Positions 1 through 8,857 of a stretch of DNA of 64,000 nucleotides are shown here, one piece after another (the first letter of the stretch is position 1; each line of letters starts with the position of its first letter). The DNA is from Aminobacter anthyllidis. Lineage in GTDB: Bacteria; Pseudomonadota; Alphaproteobacteria; Rhizobiales; Rhizobiaceae. The notes beneath the pieces were generated by a model. It saw only the letters and a program-made list of their open reading frames with translations. It searched no databases and was not told where the DNA came from. Location: NCBI RefSeq assembly GCF_018555685.1, contig NZ_JAFLWW010000005.1, positions 372,001 to 436,000 of the forward strand. The letters are read 5' to 3'. The position numbers were made by a program, and so were the translations under genes.

Positions 1-531
1 GATCGGCTTCTCGGGCCTTTCGACGTCAACAGCCCGTCCCAAGAAGACCGCAGTATCTCCGTTTTGAGCATAGAGGCAGGACACATTGAGACAATCTCTT
101 GAGGCGCGAACTGTTCTCAGTTCGCCGCCTATTGGCACCTCGACATTCCTCGATCCGGCTATGTAGAAGCTGCAGTATTCTGGCGCAATGCGCCGATACA
201 AGATCGGCATTTGTCGATCCTACTTTCAATTCGGGAATAATCTCCCATCGAACAGGGCCACTTATATCTCCGACACTACAAGCGTACTGCGAATTGCAGA
301 AATCTGGAAGAGAACCGCCGTCCCGAGGCAGGCGCATATTGCAGCAAAGCCAGTCGCCAGACGAACAAGAGTGAGATGAGGCCACGGGTACCCGCCCCGA
401 TGCGACCGCTTCCCCAAAAACCCCAACCCTTTTCTAAGCTTTTGTGACATAAACTCACCAAATGTGATGCGTTGGTCGGCCCGGCTTGTGGCAAAGCAAG
501 CGCGGGTGGACTCCACGGGGACAGGCTAAAC
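1..531. other. Region upstream of glmM without a convincing gene
   Basis: About 530 bases of visibly lower GC than glmM. Short open frames exist on both strands but none has a credible ribosome site plus a recognisable product. A minus-strand frame at about 262-449 starts like a short membrane-anchored protein (basic start, then a hydrophobic stretch) but stops at 262, while a neighbouring minus frame stays open further to 26. This could be a frameshifted small gene or chance. In many rhizobia ftsH lies directly upstream of glmM; it is not visible here. Confidence 0.4.
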
Positions 532-1884
<1,353 letters not shown>

Positions 1885-1902
1885 GAAAGCCTCTCAACTA
1901 TG

Positions 1903-1931
1903 AAAAAGCCCGCTTCTGGCGGGCTTTTTTT
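1903..1931 (+). terminator. Rho-independent terminator of glmM
   Basis: GC-rich hairpin (AAGCCCGC, loop TTCTG, GCGGGCTT) followed by a run of T, 19 bases after the glmM stop codon. Confidence 0.85.
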
Positions 1932-2026
1932 GTATGTCGAAACTGGCACTGTCCTGCGGCTGAAGTCGGGCGGTTGCCACGGTGGCGCACCACTTCGATA
2001 GGCGTGAATGGCGCGCCGAAGATCGC

Positions 2027-2401
2027 CTAGTCCGCGCGAGCGCGAAACATGATCGCGGCGAACATGAGGACGCCAGCGAACACCACCAGAGATGACACGG
2101 CGACAATCGGTTCGAAGGACGGCTTCCCGGTCAGCAGCAAGTAGAGAGCCGGCGTCATCACAACCACGCCGCCCGTGTAGACATAATACTGCGCCTTCGC
2201 GAAACGGGTGCCGGCACCGCGCGGGTTAAGCGCCTGAAATGCGCCGAAAATGGCCATGGTCACCCAACCGAGAAGGTTGATATGCGCATGCGCGCCGGTG
2301 GCGGCGTATTCATGCGCAATCGACATCTGCAGGCCAACCAGGATTCCGGCGACAAGAAAACAGATCGCCGTGATGAAATACAATTTCGCAATGCCTGGCA
2401 T
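2027..2401 (-). CDS. Small heme-copper-oxidase subunit I-like membrane protein
   Basis: A 124-residue protein with four predicted membrane segments. Its centre reads THAHINLLGW-like (GAHAHINLLGW), the histidine-bearing motif typical of the N-terminal part of cytochrome oxidase/nitric oxide reductase subunit I-type proteins. It is far shorter than a real subunit I (about 450-550 residues), so it matches the small single-domain relatives often annotated as 'cytochrome-c oxidase'. The start at 2401 is preceded by GAGGGAAA; a longer in-frame start would add a non-homologous tail. No other oxidase subunits are nearby, so a role in respiration is not shown; heme binding or sensing is only inference. 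It lies in the block bracketed by the two glmM 3' ends. Confidence 0.65.
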   Translation of the reverse strand: MPGIAKLYFITAICFLVAGILVGLQMSIAHEYAATGAHAHINLLGWVTMAIFGAFQALNPRGAGTRFAKAQYYVYTGGVVVMTPALYLLLTGKPSFEPIVAVSSLVVFAGVLMFAAIMFRARAD

Positions 2402-2550
2402 TTTTCCCTCAAAAATTTTCGACAGAGAAAAGACCGACACGCAATTGTCCATTGCGCACGCGACCACCCAGCAGGGCACTCGGCGAACCCAACGCAGCTC
2501 TAGCTCGCCCAGGATTGTTTTGCCCGACACGGGATCAAGATACTGGCCCG

Positions 2551-2772
2551 TTAGAGGTCGCGCCGCTTGGCGTCGGGGCCTTTCCAGCCGCCGAGCATAT
2601 CGAACGCTTCCATGCTGTCCGACCGTTGGTCGCGATGCGCGCGTGGGCTGGCCAACGTGACAAATGACCATGCCTTGCGCAGGACCCAACCCGTAAATGA
2701 TGACTGCGGGTGGGCGGGTCTCTCCACCAATGCTTCCCCGATCTGCTGCATCTGGACTGCTTCGTCTGGCAT
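2551..2772 (-). CDS. Hypothetical small protein
   Basis: Possible 73-residue, polar protein starting MPDEAV and ending in a basic KRRDL tail. The start has a GGGG stretch upstream on the minus strand. I recognise no domain, signal peptide or membrane segment. It lies 77 bases downstream of repeat copy A in the minus direction, just as the porin at 3197-3880 lies downstream of copy B, which slightly supports a transcribed unit. Gene status is uncertain. Confidence 0.3.
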   Translation of the reverse strand: MPDEAVQMQQIGEALVERPAHPQSSFTGWVLRKAWSFVTLASPRAHRDQRSDSMEAFDMLGGWKGPDAKRRDL

Positions 2773-2848
2773 GCTCGTGTCCCCCAACTCTCGCTCCGCC
2801 CGTGTCTTGCCGTCCTCCGCAGACGGCGGGCGTCAAGACCGAGGATAT

Positions 2849-2931
2849 CTCTCGGCGATGCCGATCATGCTGTCACTGCCCCGAGCAAGATGGCCCTGCA
2901 CATTGGGACGTTCGGTCATCAAGATGAGACG
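2849..2931 (-). repeat. 83-bp imperfect direct repeat, copy A
   Basis: Aligns without gaps to 4020-4102 in the same orientation; the core from 2866 to 2931 begins CATGCTGTCACTGCCCC in both. On the minus strand both copies stay open in the same frame, but most differences cluster in one central patch. It sits upstream of the minus-strand small ORF. Confidence 0.7.
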
Positions 2932-3196
2932 GACAATCATGGCCGCTCGAATGGCGTTGCCGTGCCGCTCGCCCAATGAGGGAAGGCCCGGCACGATGCC
3001 CGAGCCAAAATCAACTGGAGTGTCGAAAAATTTGTCAGCGACGCCGATGCAAGCCCTGAAGACCGGCGCGGCTGTGGCCGGCACCAACGGGTGAATTGCA
3101 GGCACCGGCCTTTCAGGTGCCCCGTTACCCCGGGGTTCCTGATTCAAAGGAACAAACCTGCTGCTTTTGGGGACGGGCCAGAGGCGAGGTCGCCGG

Positions 3197-3880
3197 TCAG
3201 AACTTGTAGGCGATGCCGACGCGGACGTCGCTGGTCTTGAGCGCGATGTCCAATGGAGGTGCATCCTGCAGGTCGAACGTCTTGCTCCCAAGATCGGCAT
3301 AACGATACTCGGCCCGGAAAATCATGCTGTCGGAGAAGGCGTATTCCGTACCGAGGCCAAGCGTCCAACCGGTATAGGTCGCGTTGAAATTTCCATCGGC
3401 TCCGACGAGCCTTTGATCTACCGCGGCAAATGCAACGCCACCGGCGATGTAAGGAAGCCACCGGTCCATGGCGTATCCGAGGCGCGCACGGACCGCGCCG
3501 GTTCGGTTTATCTCCTGGATGACCGGGTAGTCGGCAGGCCAGGGAATGCCGGCCGAATTGTACACGAGCGCACGATCGTCGGCCCCGCTCCAGGCCATGT
3601 CGGCCTCAATGCCGACGACGGCGTCATTGCCGAATTGATAGTTCGCACCGGCGTACAAGCCTCCGACGAACCCGGCCGGCTTCGGATTGGCATGATCGCC
3701 ATCTCCCCCGAAGGTGCCATCTCCCCTGACATTTCCCGTCTGGGCGCCGACATATCCGCCTGTCCAGGTGAAGGCAGCAACGACGAGTTCCGAAGCTGGT
3801 TCTCGGACAGCAATGTCAGACGCCAACGCGCTGCCGGAAACAACAAACAGGCATGTCGTCGCGAGTAGAACCTTGTTCAT
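3197..3880 (-). CDS. Omp25/Omp31-family outer membrane protein
   Basis: A 227-residue porin-like protein. It has a signal peptide of about 20 residues ending in ALAS, a mature start like other rhizobial/Brucella Omp25-Omp31 proteins, alternating beta-strand sequences (TGGYVGAQTG, ANYQFGNDAVVGIEAD, RARLGYAM, YRYADLGS) and the C-terminal aromatic residue (KF) needed for outer-membrane assembly. It should form an eight-stranded barrel that anchors and stabilises the outer membrane. The ATG at 3880 has AAGGGATGG upstream. It is divergent from another Omp25-type gene at 4157, and repeat copy B lies in the shared upstream region. It is shorter and more diverged than its neighbour. Confidence 0.85.
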   Translation of the reverse strand: MNKVLLATTCLFVVSGSALASDIAVREPASELVVAAFTWTGGYVGAQTGNVRGDGTFGGDGDHANPKPAGFVGGLYAGANYQFGNDAVVGIEADMAWSGADDRALVYNSAGIPWPADYPVIQEINRTGAVRARLGYAMDRWLPYIAGGVAFAAVDQRLVGADGNFNATYTGWTLGLGTEYAFSDSMIFRAEYRYADLGSKTFDLQDAPPLDIALKTSDVRVGIAYKF

Positions 3881-4019
3881 TGCCCATCCCTTAGATCAGT
3901 CGCACGCAGTGCCGGCTCGACAAAAGCGCTGCAAAGCCAGTGTGAGAGAGGCCGACGCAACGCAACATGAGTTGCGCGCGCCAGCCACCGGCAGAGCATT
4001 CGGTGAACTGCCGTCGTTG

Positions 4020-4102
4020 CTCTCGCACCGGCAGGCCATGCTGTCACTGCCCCAAACCAGGTTGGAAAACATATTGGGACGCCCGGTCATGAAGATGAGA
4101 CG
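4020..4102 (-). repeat. 83-bp imperfect direct repeat, copy B
   Basis: Partner of 2849-2931. It lies 140-222 bases upstream of the minus-strand porin start, between the two divergent porins. Together with copy A it flanks the porin gene as direct repeats about 1.17 kb apart. Confidence 0.7.
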
Positions 4103-4156
4103 CGCGATCAAGGTGGGTGACCGGCTTCTCATGTAGAGAAAAATGATGTTCTCCAC

Positions 4157-4957
4157 ATGCGAATCTCGGGGCTGCCTGTGAATGATTTTCTCACAATTGC
4201 TGCAATACATTCTGCTGTTTTCTTAGGTACCGTCGCGGCCCATGCCGCAGATCTGGCCGTCGAGCCAGCACCGGTCGCGGAACGCTTCGCCTATGACTGG
4301 AGCGGCCTTTACATCGGCGTTCATGGCGGTATTGGCGGCGGCACGTTCAAACACGCGTTCGATCATACCGCCAGTCCTTTGGATGAGATTGGCGATAACC
4401 GCCTCACCGAAGACGTCACCGCCTTTGGCGCGTTTGGTGGCGTGCAGGTCGGCTACAACCACCAGCTTGGTCCCAACTGGGTTGCTGGCGTCGAAGCGGA
4501 TCTTTCCGCATCCGGAATCAAGGCAAAGGACTCCCGGAGCTACAACTGGATCGATCTCGGTGAGTTCGGCAACCGCGACGTAGAGACCAAGATCGCCTGG
4601 TTTGGCACACTGCGCGGCCGGCTCGGCTATGCCATGGACAATTTCCTGATCTACGGCACCGGCGGCGCGGCCTATGGCAGCATCAAGACATCAGCCGTCG
4701 ATAACGAATACTGGGATGAAGGAGCTTCCGGCAACAGCCGCAGCCATTCGTTTTCCAACACCAAGCTGGGCTGGACGGCGGGCGCCGGTTTCGAATACGG
4801 CCTGACCGAGAACATCACGCTCAAGACCGAATATCTCTATGTCGACCTGGGCAGCATCGAGACATCAGGAGACAATGACTTTCACAGAAATAACGGGCGT
4901 ACGAGCGTCGACACCGCATTCCACACACTCAAGACCGGCCTGAACTACAGGTTCTGA
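4157..4957 (+). CDS. Omp25/Omp31-family outer membrane protein
   Basis: A 266-residue outer-membrane barrel protein. The signal peptide ends in AAHA before ADLAVEP, a typical mature N-terminus for this family. The mature part has family hallmarks: YDWSGLYIGVHGG near the start, VGYNHQLGPNWVAGVEAD in the middle, GRLGYAMDNFLIYGTGG, the late strand LKTEYLYVDLGS and a terminal NYRF. The start is not backed by a strong ribosome site, so the exact N-terminus is uncertain, but a signal peptide follows directly. It is divergent from 3197-3880 and convergent with the AraC gene, with a hairpin terminator between. Confidence 0.88.
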   Translation: MRISGLPVNDFLTIAAIHSAVFLGTVAAHAADLAVEPAPVAERFAYDWSGLYIGVHGGIGGGTFKHAFDHTASPLDEIGDNRLTEDVTAFGAFGGVQVGYNHQLGPNWVAGVEADLSASGIKAKDSRSYNWIDLGEFGNRDVETKIAWFGTLRGRLGYAMDNFLIYGTGGAAYGSIKTSAVDNEYWDEGASGNSRSHSFSNTKLGWTAGAGFEYGLTENITLKTEYLYVDLGSIETSGDNDFHRNNGRTSVDTAFHTLKTGLNYRF

Positions 4958-4977
4958 TCAGGCTTCGCGAACCAGTC

Positions 4978-5006
4978 GGGGCGGCTTTCGGGCCGCCCTT
5001 TCGTTT
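4978..5006. terminator. Hairpin terminator between porin and araC-type gene
   Basis: GGGCGGC/GCCGCCC stem with a TTTCGG loop followed by TTTCGTTT, in the convergent gap 20 bases after the porin stop codon. Confidence 0.7.
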
Positions 5007-5041
5007 GCACGGGGCCCAAAAACACTCGGCACGGTCGATTC

Positions 5042-6067
5042 TCAGGCTCGAGCGGACGCAAGCCAGGCTTCGACGATCGCTGCTCCGTTTCCGCTGCCTT
5101 GCTTCAGCACGGTCTCATAGGCGGCCATGCCCACTGAATCGTTGGCGATGCGGCGCGCGGAACTGGGGCTGACCTGATACCGCTTCTGGAAGGCGCGGCT
5201 GAAGTGCGCCTCGCTGCGAAACCCGTGATCGCGAGCGATGGCTGCTATCTTGTGATCCGGCGTTGAACGCAGAATGCTCTGCAGGCTTCCCTTGAGCCGT
5301 TCAGCCAGCATCCAGCGCTGCACGCCACCATGCGGCTCGAACAGGCGGAACAGTTTCGACCTGGAAACACCCAGAACGGCTACCATCTCATCCGGACCGA
5401 AGTCGGGATCGGACAGCTTTTGTCGCGCGGTCGACGACGCGCGCTGGAAGAGGAAGCGCTTGTCACGTCTTTCGCGCGTCAAGGGGGTCGTAAAGGCAGC
5501 GGCGGCAAAGCGCAGGATGTTGTCAACCATCACCTGGCTCTGATGTATGCTGAGACTTTCGATATGCTCCACGAGCGCCTTGAGCTGGGTTCCGAGCATG
5601 GCGCCGCTGGGATCGTTCGCCGTCAACACCAGCCCGTGCGTATTGTTCTGCAGCTCGACCGGCACACTGGCCTTGTCGAAGGTCAGCGTGATCCCCTCGT
5701 AGCCAGGGGTCTGGCTCTCATAGGGCATCGAATAGTCGACGACGACAATATCCCCGGGCACGTGCTCCTGGATCAACCCGTCGTAATTGGTCGTGACCTG
5801 CCCTTCCATAACCATGTACAGCACCATGTGCGGGGCCGGGCGTTCGTCGATGACCTTTTGGGTCCGCGACATCGTCATCGCAGATCCGCCATTGACGTGC
5901 AGGAAGGCACCCGGAAGCTGCCAGCTGCGGCCATGAAAATCAAACAGCGCGGGGTCGGCATCGTCGGGAATGGCGCAGTCGACAAGCAGGGAAAGCAGAC
6001 CTTTCCAGGCTGCGAGACACTCTGCTCCCGGCGCAAATGGCCATTCGATTCGCTGTGATGCAGCCAT
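5042..6067 (-). CDS. AraC-family transcriptional regulator
   Basis: A 341-residue DNA-binding regulator. The N-terminal two thirds resemble the AraC-binding-like sensor domain with a PGDIVVVD stretch near residues 104-111. The C-terminal third holds the two helix-turn-helix units of the AraC/XylS family: DEMVAVLGVSRSKLFRLF at about 226-243 and IAAIARDHGFRSEAHFSRAF at about 274-293. Inducer and targets are not evident. Three 21-bp direct repeats 107-169 bases upstream of its start are good candidates for its own operator. Its N-terminal ATG at 6067 is the only well-placed start. It lies at the far end of the glmM-flanked block. Confidence 0.88.
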   Translation of the reverse strand: MAASQRIEWPFAPGAECLAAWKGLLSLLVDCAIPDDADPALFDFHGRSWQLPGAFLHVNGGSAMTMSRTQKVIDERPAPHMVLYMVMEGQVTTNYDGLIQEHVPGDIVVVDYSMPYESQTPGYEGITLTFDKASVPVELQNNTHGLVLTANDPSGAMLGTQLKALVEHIESLSIHQSQVMVDNILRFAAAAFTTPLTRERRDKRFLFQRASSTARQKLSDPDFGPDEMVAVLGVSRSKLFRLFEPHGGVQRWMLAERLKGSLQSILRSTPDHKIAAIARDHGFRSEAHFSRAFQKRYQVSPSSARRIANDSVGMAAYETVLKQGSGNGAAIVEAWLASARA

Positions 6068-6173
6068 GTCGATCTTGGCCCCCGCCCATCGGATCCGGTG
6101 TTGAACCTTCTACTGTTCCCTGTCCGGAATAGCATCGATCGAACGGCGCGAGGTGATCCGCATTGGCTAAATT

Positions 6174-6236
6174 AGTCAATGGCTTGGGACGCTAGGTCAA
6201 GCGGTTGAGACGCACGGTCAAGGCGTTGGGTCATAC
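6174..6236. promoter_or_regulatory. Three tandem 21-bp repeats, probable AraC-type operator
   Basis: Three contiguous 21-base units start at 6174, 6195 and 6216. Each begins (A/G)GTCAA and has TTG at positions 11-13. The period equals two DNA turns, as expected for AraC/XylS-type direct-repeat sites. They lie upstream of the minus-strand AraC gene. Confidence 0.55.
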
Positions 6237-6328
6237 CTTCTTCAGAAAGAGGCAACGTTCGCGCTCATCTACCTGCCGTGTAGGCTGACACAGGCAGCGT
6301 TTAAACCCATGAGAGATCGCACCCCCTG

Positions 6329-6409
6329 AAGGCGACGACCCGCAGCTGGTCGAGACAGTGGTCAACGACATTGTCGGCGTCATCTCGGAGAGCCGCTCGG
6401 CCACCTGAG
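6329..6409 (+). pseudogene. glmM: Duplicated 3' end of glmM (81 bp)
   Basis: Matches 1804-1884 at 76 of 81 positions, in frame and including the stop codon. Four of the five differences are silent (CAA/CAG, ACC/ACA, ATT/ATC, GAA/GAG) and one changes Ala to Thr. Similarity ends abruptly on the left at 6329. The mainly silent divergence suggests that this was once a functional glmM tail, or came from a related strain's glmM. It marks the right edge of the 1885-6328 block. Confidence 0.9.
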
Positions 6410-6525
6410 GAAGTCGCCAATGGGCGCAAAAGTCCGCCTTGGACGGACTCCTTTCATGCGCCGAAGCAGCCGGCGGCGGCCAATGAAACCGCTGATTGCA
6501 AAGTATTCGTGGTTAACCGACACGG

Positions 6526-6540
6526 TTAAGCACGCCTTAA
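6526..6540 (+). promoter_or_regulatory. CtrA-type box (TTAA-N7-TTAA)
   Basis: TTAAGCACGCCTTAA followed by CC, the consensus for the alphaproteobacterial cell-cycle regulator CtrA. A further TTAA lies nine bases to the left (6513-6516). It sits 75-89 bases upstream of the ATG at 6615. Confidence 0.55.
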
Positions 6541-6614
6541 CCTATACCAAGCATTATCCACGCGGGTTAGTCATGGCCGGGCGCGTTGCGGTCCGCAGGG
6601 ATAGGGTTATCAGC

Positions 6615-7397
6615 ATGTTTAATATTGGAAGGAAAGCACTATTCGCCGCGCTGCTCGTCGGCGTGACAGCGCCGGCATTCGCGGCGGACATGCCCGAGCC
6701 GATCATCGAGGTAGAGCAGCCGTCTTATGGTGGCTGGTACCTGCGCGGCCATATCGGCATGAGCAATCAGCGCATCAAAGGACTGGAGTCGCCTCTTTTC
6801 GACATTCCGTCCGAGCATGGCTGGTATGACGAAGGCAGCTTCGGCTCCGCGCCGACATTCGGTCTCGGCGTCGGCTATCAGTTCAACGACTTCCTGCGTG
6901 GCGACATCACCGCGGAATATCGCGGTGCCGCGGACTTCACCGCGCAAGACTGGCTGAGGGCCACGGCCCCCACCGATCCGGTTACCACCAACAACTACCG
7001 CGGCAGAAAGTCGGAATGGCTGTTCCTGGCGAACGCCTATGCCGACGTCGGCACCTTCTACGGCATCACGCCCTATCTCGGCGCTGGTATCGGCGCGTCG
7101 CGCAACACCATTTCGGGCTTCACCGACACCAACCCGCAGACGGGTGGCGGCGCCTATGCCGCCGACAAGTCGCGCTGGGATCTCGCCTGGGCGCTGCATG
7201 CCGGTCTCGGCATCAAGGCAACCGAGCGGATGACCATCGATCTCGGCTACAGCTTCGTCAATCTCGGCGACGGCCAGACCGGCGAGCTGAAAAACGTCGA
7301 CCCGTCCTTCCCCTTCCCGCCTGCCAACGACGGCATCCGGTTCAAGGACATCACCTCGCACGACTTCAAGCTCGGCGTCCGTTACTCGCTGAACTAG
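6615..7397 (+). CDS. Outer membrane beta-barrel protein
   Basis: A 260-residue outer-membrane protein with a signal peptide (MFNIGRKALF start, cleavage after APAFA) and a mature N-terminus ADMPEPI. Internal strands such as WYLRGHIGMS, VGYQFNDFLRGD, ANAYADVGTF and TPYLGAGIGAS recur in the next gene (7590-8279), so the two are tandem paralogues. The protein ends in YSLN rather than the usual aromatic residue. ATG at 6615 is used because the signal peptide begins there; the frame is open further upstream, but that part is non-coding in character and includes the CtrA-type box. Function beyond envelope structure is unknown. Confidence 0.85.
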   Translation: MFNIGRKALFAALLVGVTAPAFAADMPEPIIEVEQPSYGGWYLRGHIGMSNQRIKGLESPLFDIPSEHGWYDEGSFGSAPTFGLGVGYQFNDFLRGDITAEYRGAADFTAQDWLRATAPTDPVTTNNYRGRKSEWLFLANAYADVGTFYGITPYLGAGIGASRNTISGFTDTNPQTGGGAYAADKSRWDLAWALHAGLGIKATERMTIDLGYSFVNLGDGQTGELKNVDPSFPFPPANDGIRFKDITSHDFKLGVRYSLN

Positions 7398-7425
7398 GCG
7401 GCCAGCTCAATCCTTGCCAACATCG

Positions 7426-7453
7426 AACCGCCCGGCTTGCCGGGCGGTTTTTC
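7426..7453 (+). terminator. Rho-independent terminator
   Basis: AACCGCCCGG, short TTG loop, CCGGGCGGTT then TTTCTTT, 29 bases after the stop codon of the preceding outer-membrane protein gene. Confidence 0.85.
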
Positions 7454-7497
7454 TTTGCCCAGCCAGCCGCAAAACACCTGCTAACCATCTGTTATCC

Positions 7498-7512
7498 TTA
7501 ACCGTGACTTAA
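7498..7512 (+). promoter_or_regulatory. CtrA-type box (TTAA-N7-TTAA)
   Basis: TTAACCGTGACTTAA followed by CC, 78-92 bases upstream of the ATG at 7590. A third TTAA lies nine bases to the right (7522-7525), mirroring the arrangement at 6513-6540. Confidence 0.55.
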
Positions 7513-7589
7513 CCTCTATGGTTAATGATGACTCGAACGGCTGCTGGATTCCTGGGCAGTACCTGGGGCCATTTCGGGAGAATGCGATC

Positions 7590-8279
7590 ATGACCTTGAC
7601 GTCTCGCATAGCGCTGGCACTGGCCGCGACCATGCTTTGGCCGCTGGCAGCGGGCGCTGCCGACTATGATCCTCCAATCGCGATCGATGAGGCGCCGGAA
7701 TATGTCCCCGTCGAAGTCGGCTCCGGCTGGTACCTGCGCGGCGACGTCGGCTACAACATCACGAAGTCGCCCTATGATTTCACCCTGTTCGGGGTCGAAT
7801 CGGACAGCACCTTCGTCAATGGCAGCATTGGCGCTGGTTATCATTTCACCGACTACCTGCGCGGCGACCTCAATTTGGGCTTCCTGGCCCATGACCGCTA
7901 CGGTGCAACCAACGGTGTCGACACGATCCAAGCCGAAAACAGCATGTGGACCGGCATGGCCAATGCCTATGTCGACCTTGGCACCATCGCCGGCTTTACG
8001 CCCTATCTCGGCGCCGGCGTCGGCCTCATCTACTCCAGCCAGCGGGTAGACGACACCACCACGACGCCCGACTGGTACCTCCGCGACACGCAATACGCCC
8101 TAGCCTACTCGCTCAATGCCGGCGTCGCCTACAAGGTCAGCCAGAACGCCTCGATCGACGTAGGCTATCAGTATCTCGCGGCACCTGGCCTGGAGTACGC
8201 CGACGTGCCGGCAGTGCAAATGAAGAAGGGCGTCGACTTCCACCAGGTCAGGGTCGGCCTGCGCTACGACCTTTGGTAG
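7590..8279 (+). CDS. Outer membrane beta-barrel protein, paralogue of the preceding gene
   Basis: A 229-residue outer-membrane protein. Signal peptide of about 23 residues ends in AAGAA before DYDPPI. Strand motifs WYLRGDVGYN, DYLRGDLNLG, ANAYVDLGTI and TPYLGAGVGL align with those of the 6615-7397 product, and it ends in YDLW, with the terminal aromatic residue. The start at 7590 has GGGAG nine bases upstream; a longer frame from 7518 lacks a signal peptide at its start. It has its own CtrA-type box and both upstream and downstream terminators, so it is probably monocistronic. Confidence 0.87.
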   Translation: MTLTSRIALALAATMLWPLAAGAADYDPPIAIDEAPEYVPVEVGSGWYLRGDVGYNITKSPYDFTLFGVESDSTFVNGSIGAGYHFTDYLRGDLNLGFLAHDRYGATNGVDTIQAENSMWTGMANAYVDLGTIAGFTPYLGAGVGLIYSSQRVDDTTTTPDWYLRDTQYALAYSLNAGVAYKVSQNASIDVGYQYLAAPGLEYADVPAVQMKKGVDFHQVRVGLRYDLW

Positions 8280-8307
8280 GCGCATGATAGCTTCGAGATG
8301 GTGACAG

Positions 8308-8336
8308 CGGCGGGCCAAGGCTCGCCGTTTTCGTTT
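8308..8336 (+). terminator. Probable terminator
   Basis: CGGCGGGC, CAAG loop, GCTCGCCG with one wobble pair, followed by TTTTCGTTTT, 28 bases after the stop codon at 8279. Confidence 0.65.
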
Positions 8337-8355
8337 TGGAAAGCCGTTCCGACGT

Positions 8356-8586
8356 CTAGCGCGCCAAGATCCGAGGCCTCGACCGCTCGCGATAAAGACG
8401 AACGAACTCCGCGTTCGTTTGGTCCGCCTGTTTTTGCAACTCTGTCTCGGTAGGCGACCAGATCGAGAGATCAATTCCGGCAAATTTTCCGAAGCGCCTG
8501 ATATCCGGAATGGGATTCCGGGAGAATTCTTCGTAGACGACAGTAAGGCTCGGCAACTCAAAAAGGCTACACAGATAGGCGATCAT
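8356..8586 (-). pseudogene. C-terminal remnant of a Stf0-type sulfotransferase
   Basis: A 76-residue frame whose sequence LPSLTVVYEEFSRNP, followed by FGKFAGIDL and LQKQADQTNAEFVRLY, resembles the last third of Stf0-family sulfotransferases (the VVYEDL...ADP strand-turn and the 'RQAD..NEEW...Y' C-terminal helix). The N-terminal PAPS-binding part is missing: upstream the frame degenerates and meets a stop within about 75 bases. The fragment is probably not functional. It sits in a gene-poor stretch of mixed remnants between the outer-membrane protein genes and serC. The assignment is from motif memory only. Confidence 0.5.
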
Positions 8587-8636
8587 CTGGTTTGCTTCGG
8601 CAGTGGCAGCCGCTCTGCCTTCGCCGCGGCAAGCAG

Positions 8637-8720
8637 AACGAAGCCAGCCGGCAGGAAGCTATCAGGGAGTTGCTGCACGAGCATTTGGTACACGCGGGCT
8701 ATCTGCTGCCGGTCGACTAG
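8637..8720 (+). pseudogene. Possible fragment of a ribbon-helix-helix protein
   Basis: A 27-residue open end reading SRQEAIRELLHEHLVHAGYL before a stop codon. 'SRxEAIRxLL' is the helix pattern of CopG/RHH-type DNA-binding proteins. No start and no N-terminal strand can be found, so at best this is the tail of a broken gene on the strand opposite the sulfotransferase remnant. Confidence 0.2.
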
Positions 8721-8857
8721 GCGGAGTTTGCAGTTTGCGGGAATGGCCGATCGGCGACCCGCTGTCGGGCGGCCTGCATAGGCCTCGTTGACGCATGTTC
8801 TCCTTGCGACGCAAACTTTCCTCTTGACGCCGGAGGTCCTCAGGAATATCGCCGTCC

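Larger units (their letters stand above)
2402..3196. other. Long low-GC intergenic stretch with one possible small ORF and a repeat copy
   Basis: About 800 bases between two minus-strand genes. It holds only a possible 73-residue frame (2551-2772) and repeat copy A (2849-2931). Other open frames overlap each other on both strands and look random. Confidence 0.5.
6068..6614. other. Intergenic region: AraC-type repeats, glmM 3' fragment, CtrA-type box
   Basis: This 547-base stretch has no intact gene but is dense in signals: three 21-bp repeats (6174-6236), a copy of the glmM 3' end (6329-6409) and a TTAA-N7-TTAA motif (6526-6540) upstream of the outer-membrane protein gene. Confidence 0.7.

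Noticed and set aside
1-471. A frameshifted small membrane protein gene on the minus strand
   Set aside because: Two adjacent frames could be joined to give a signal-like start plus a polar tail, but neither half is recognisable and codon use is unconvincing.
1942-1960. Sigma-54-type promoter (TGGCAC...TGC) after glmM
   Set aside because: The spacing and the -12 element do not fit TGGCAC-N5-TTGC.
1885-6328. Prophage or integrative element with its own integrase
   Set aside because: The flanking glmM repeats suggest insertion, but no integrase, transposase, phage or conjugation gene is present, so no element type can be named.
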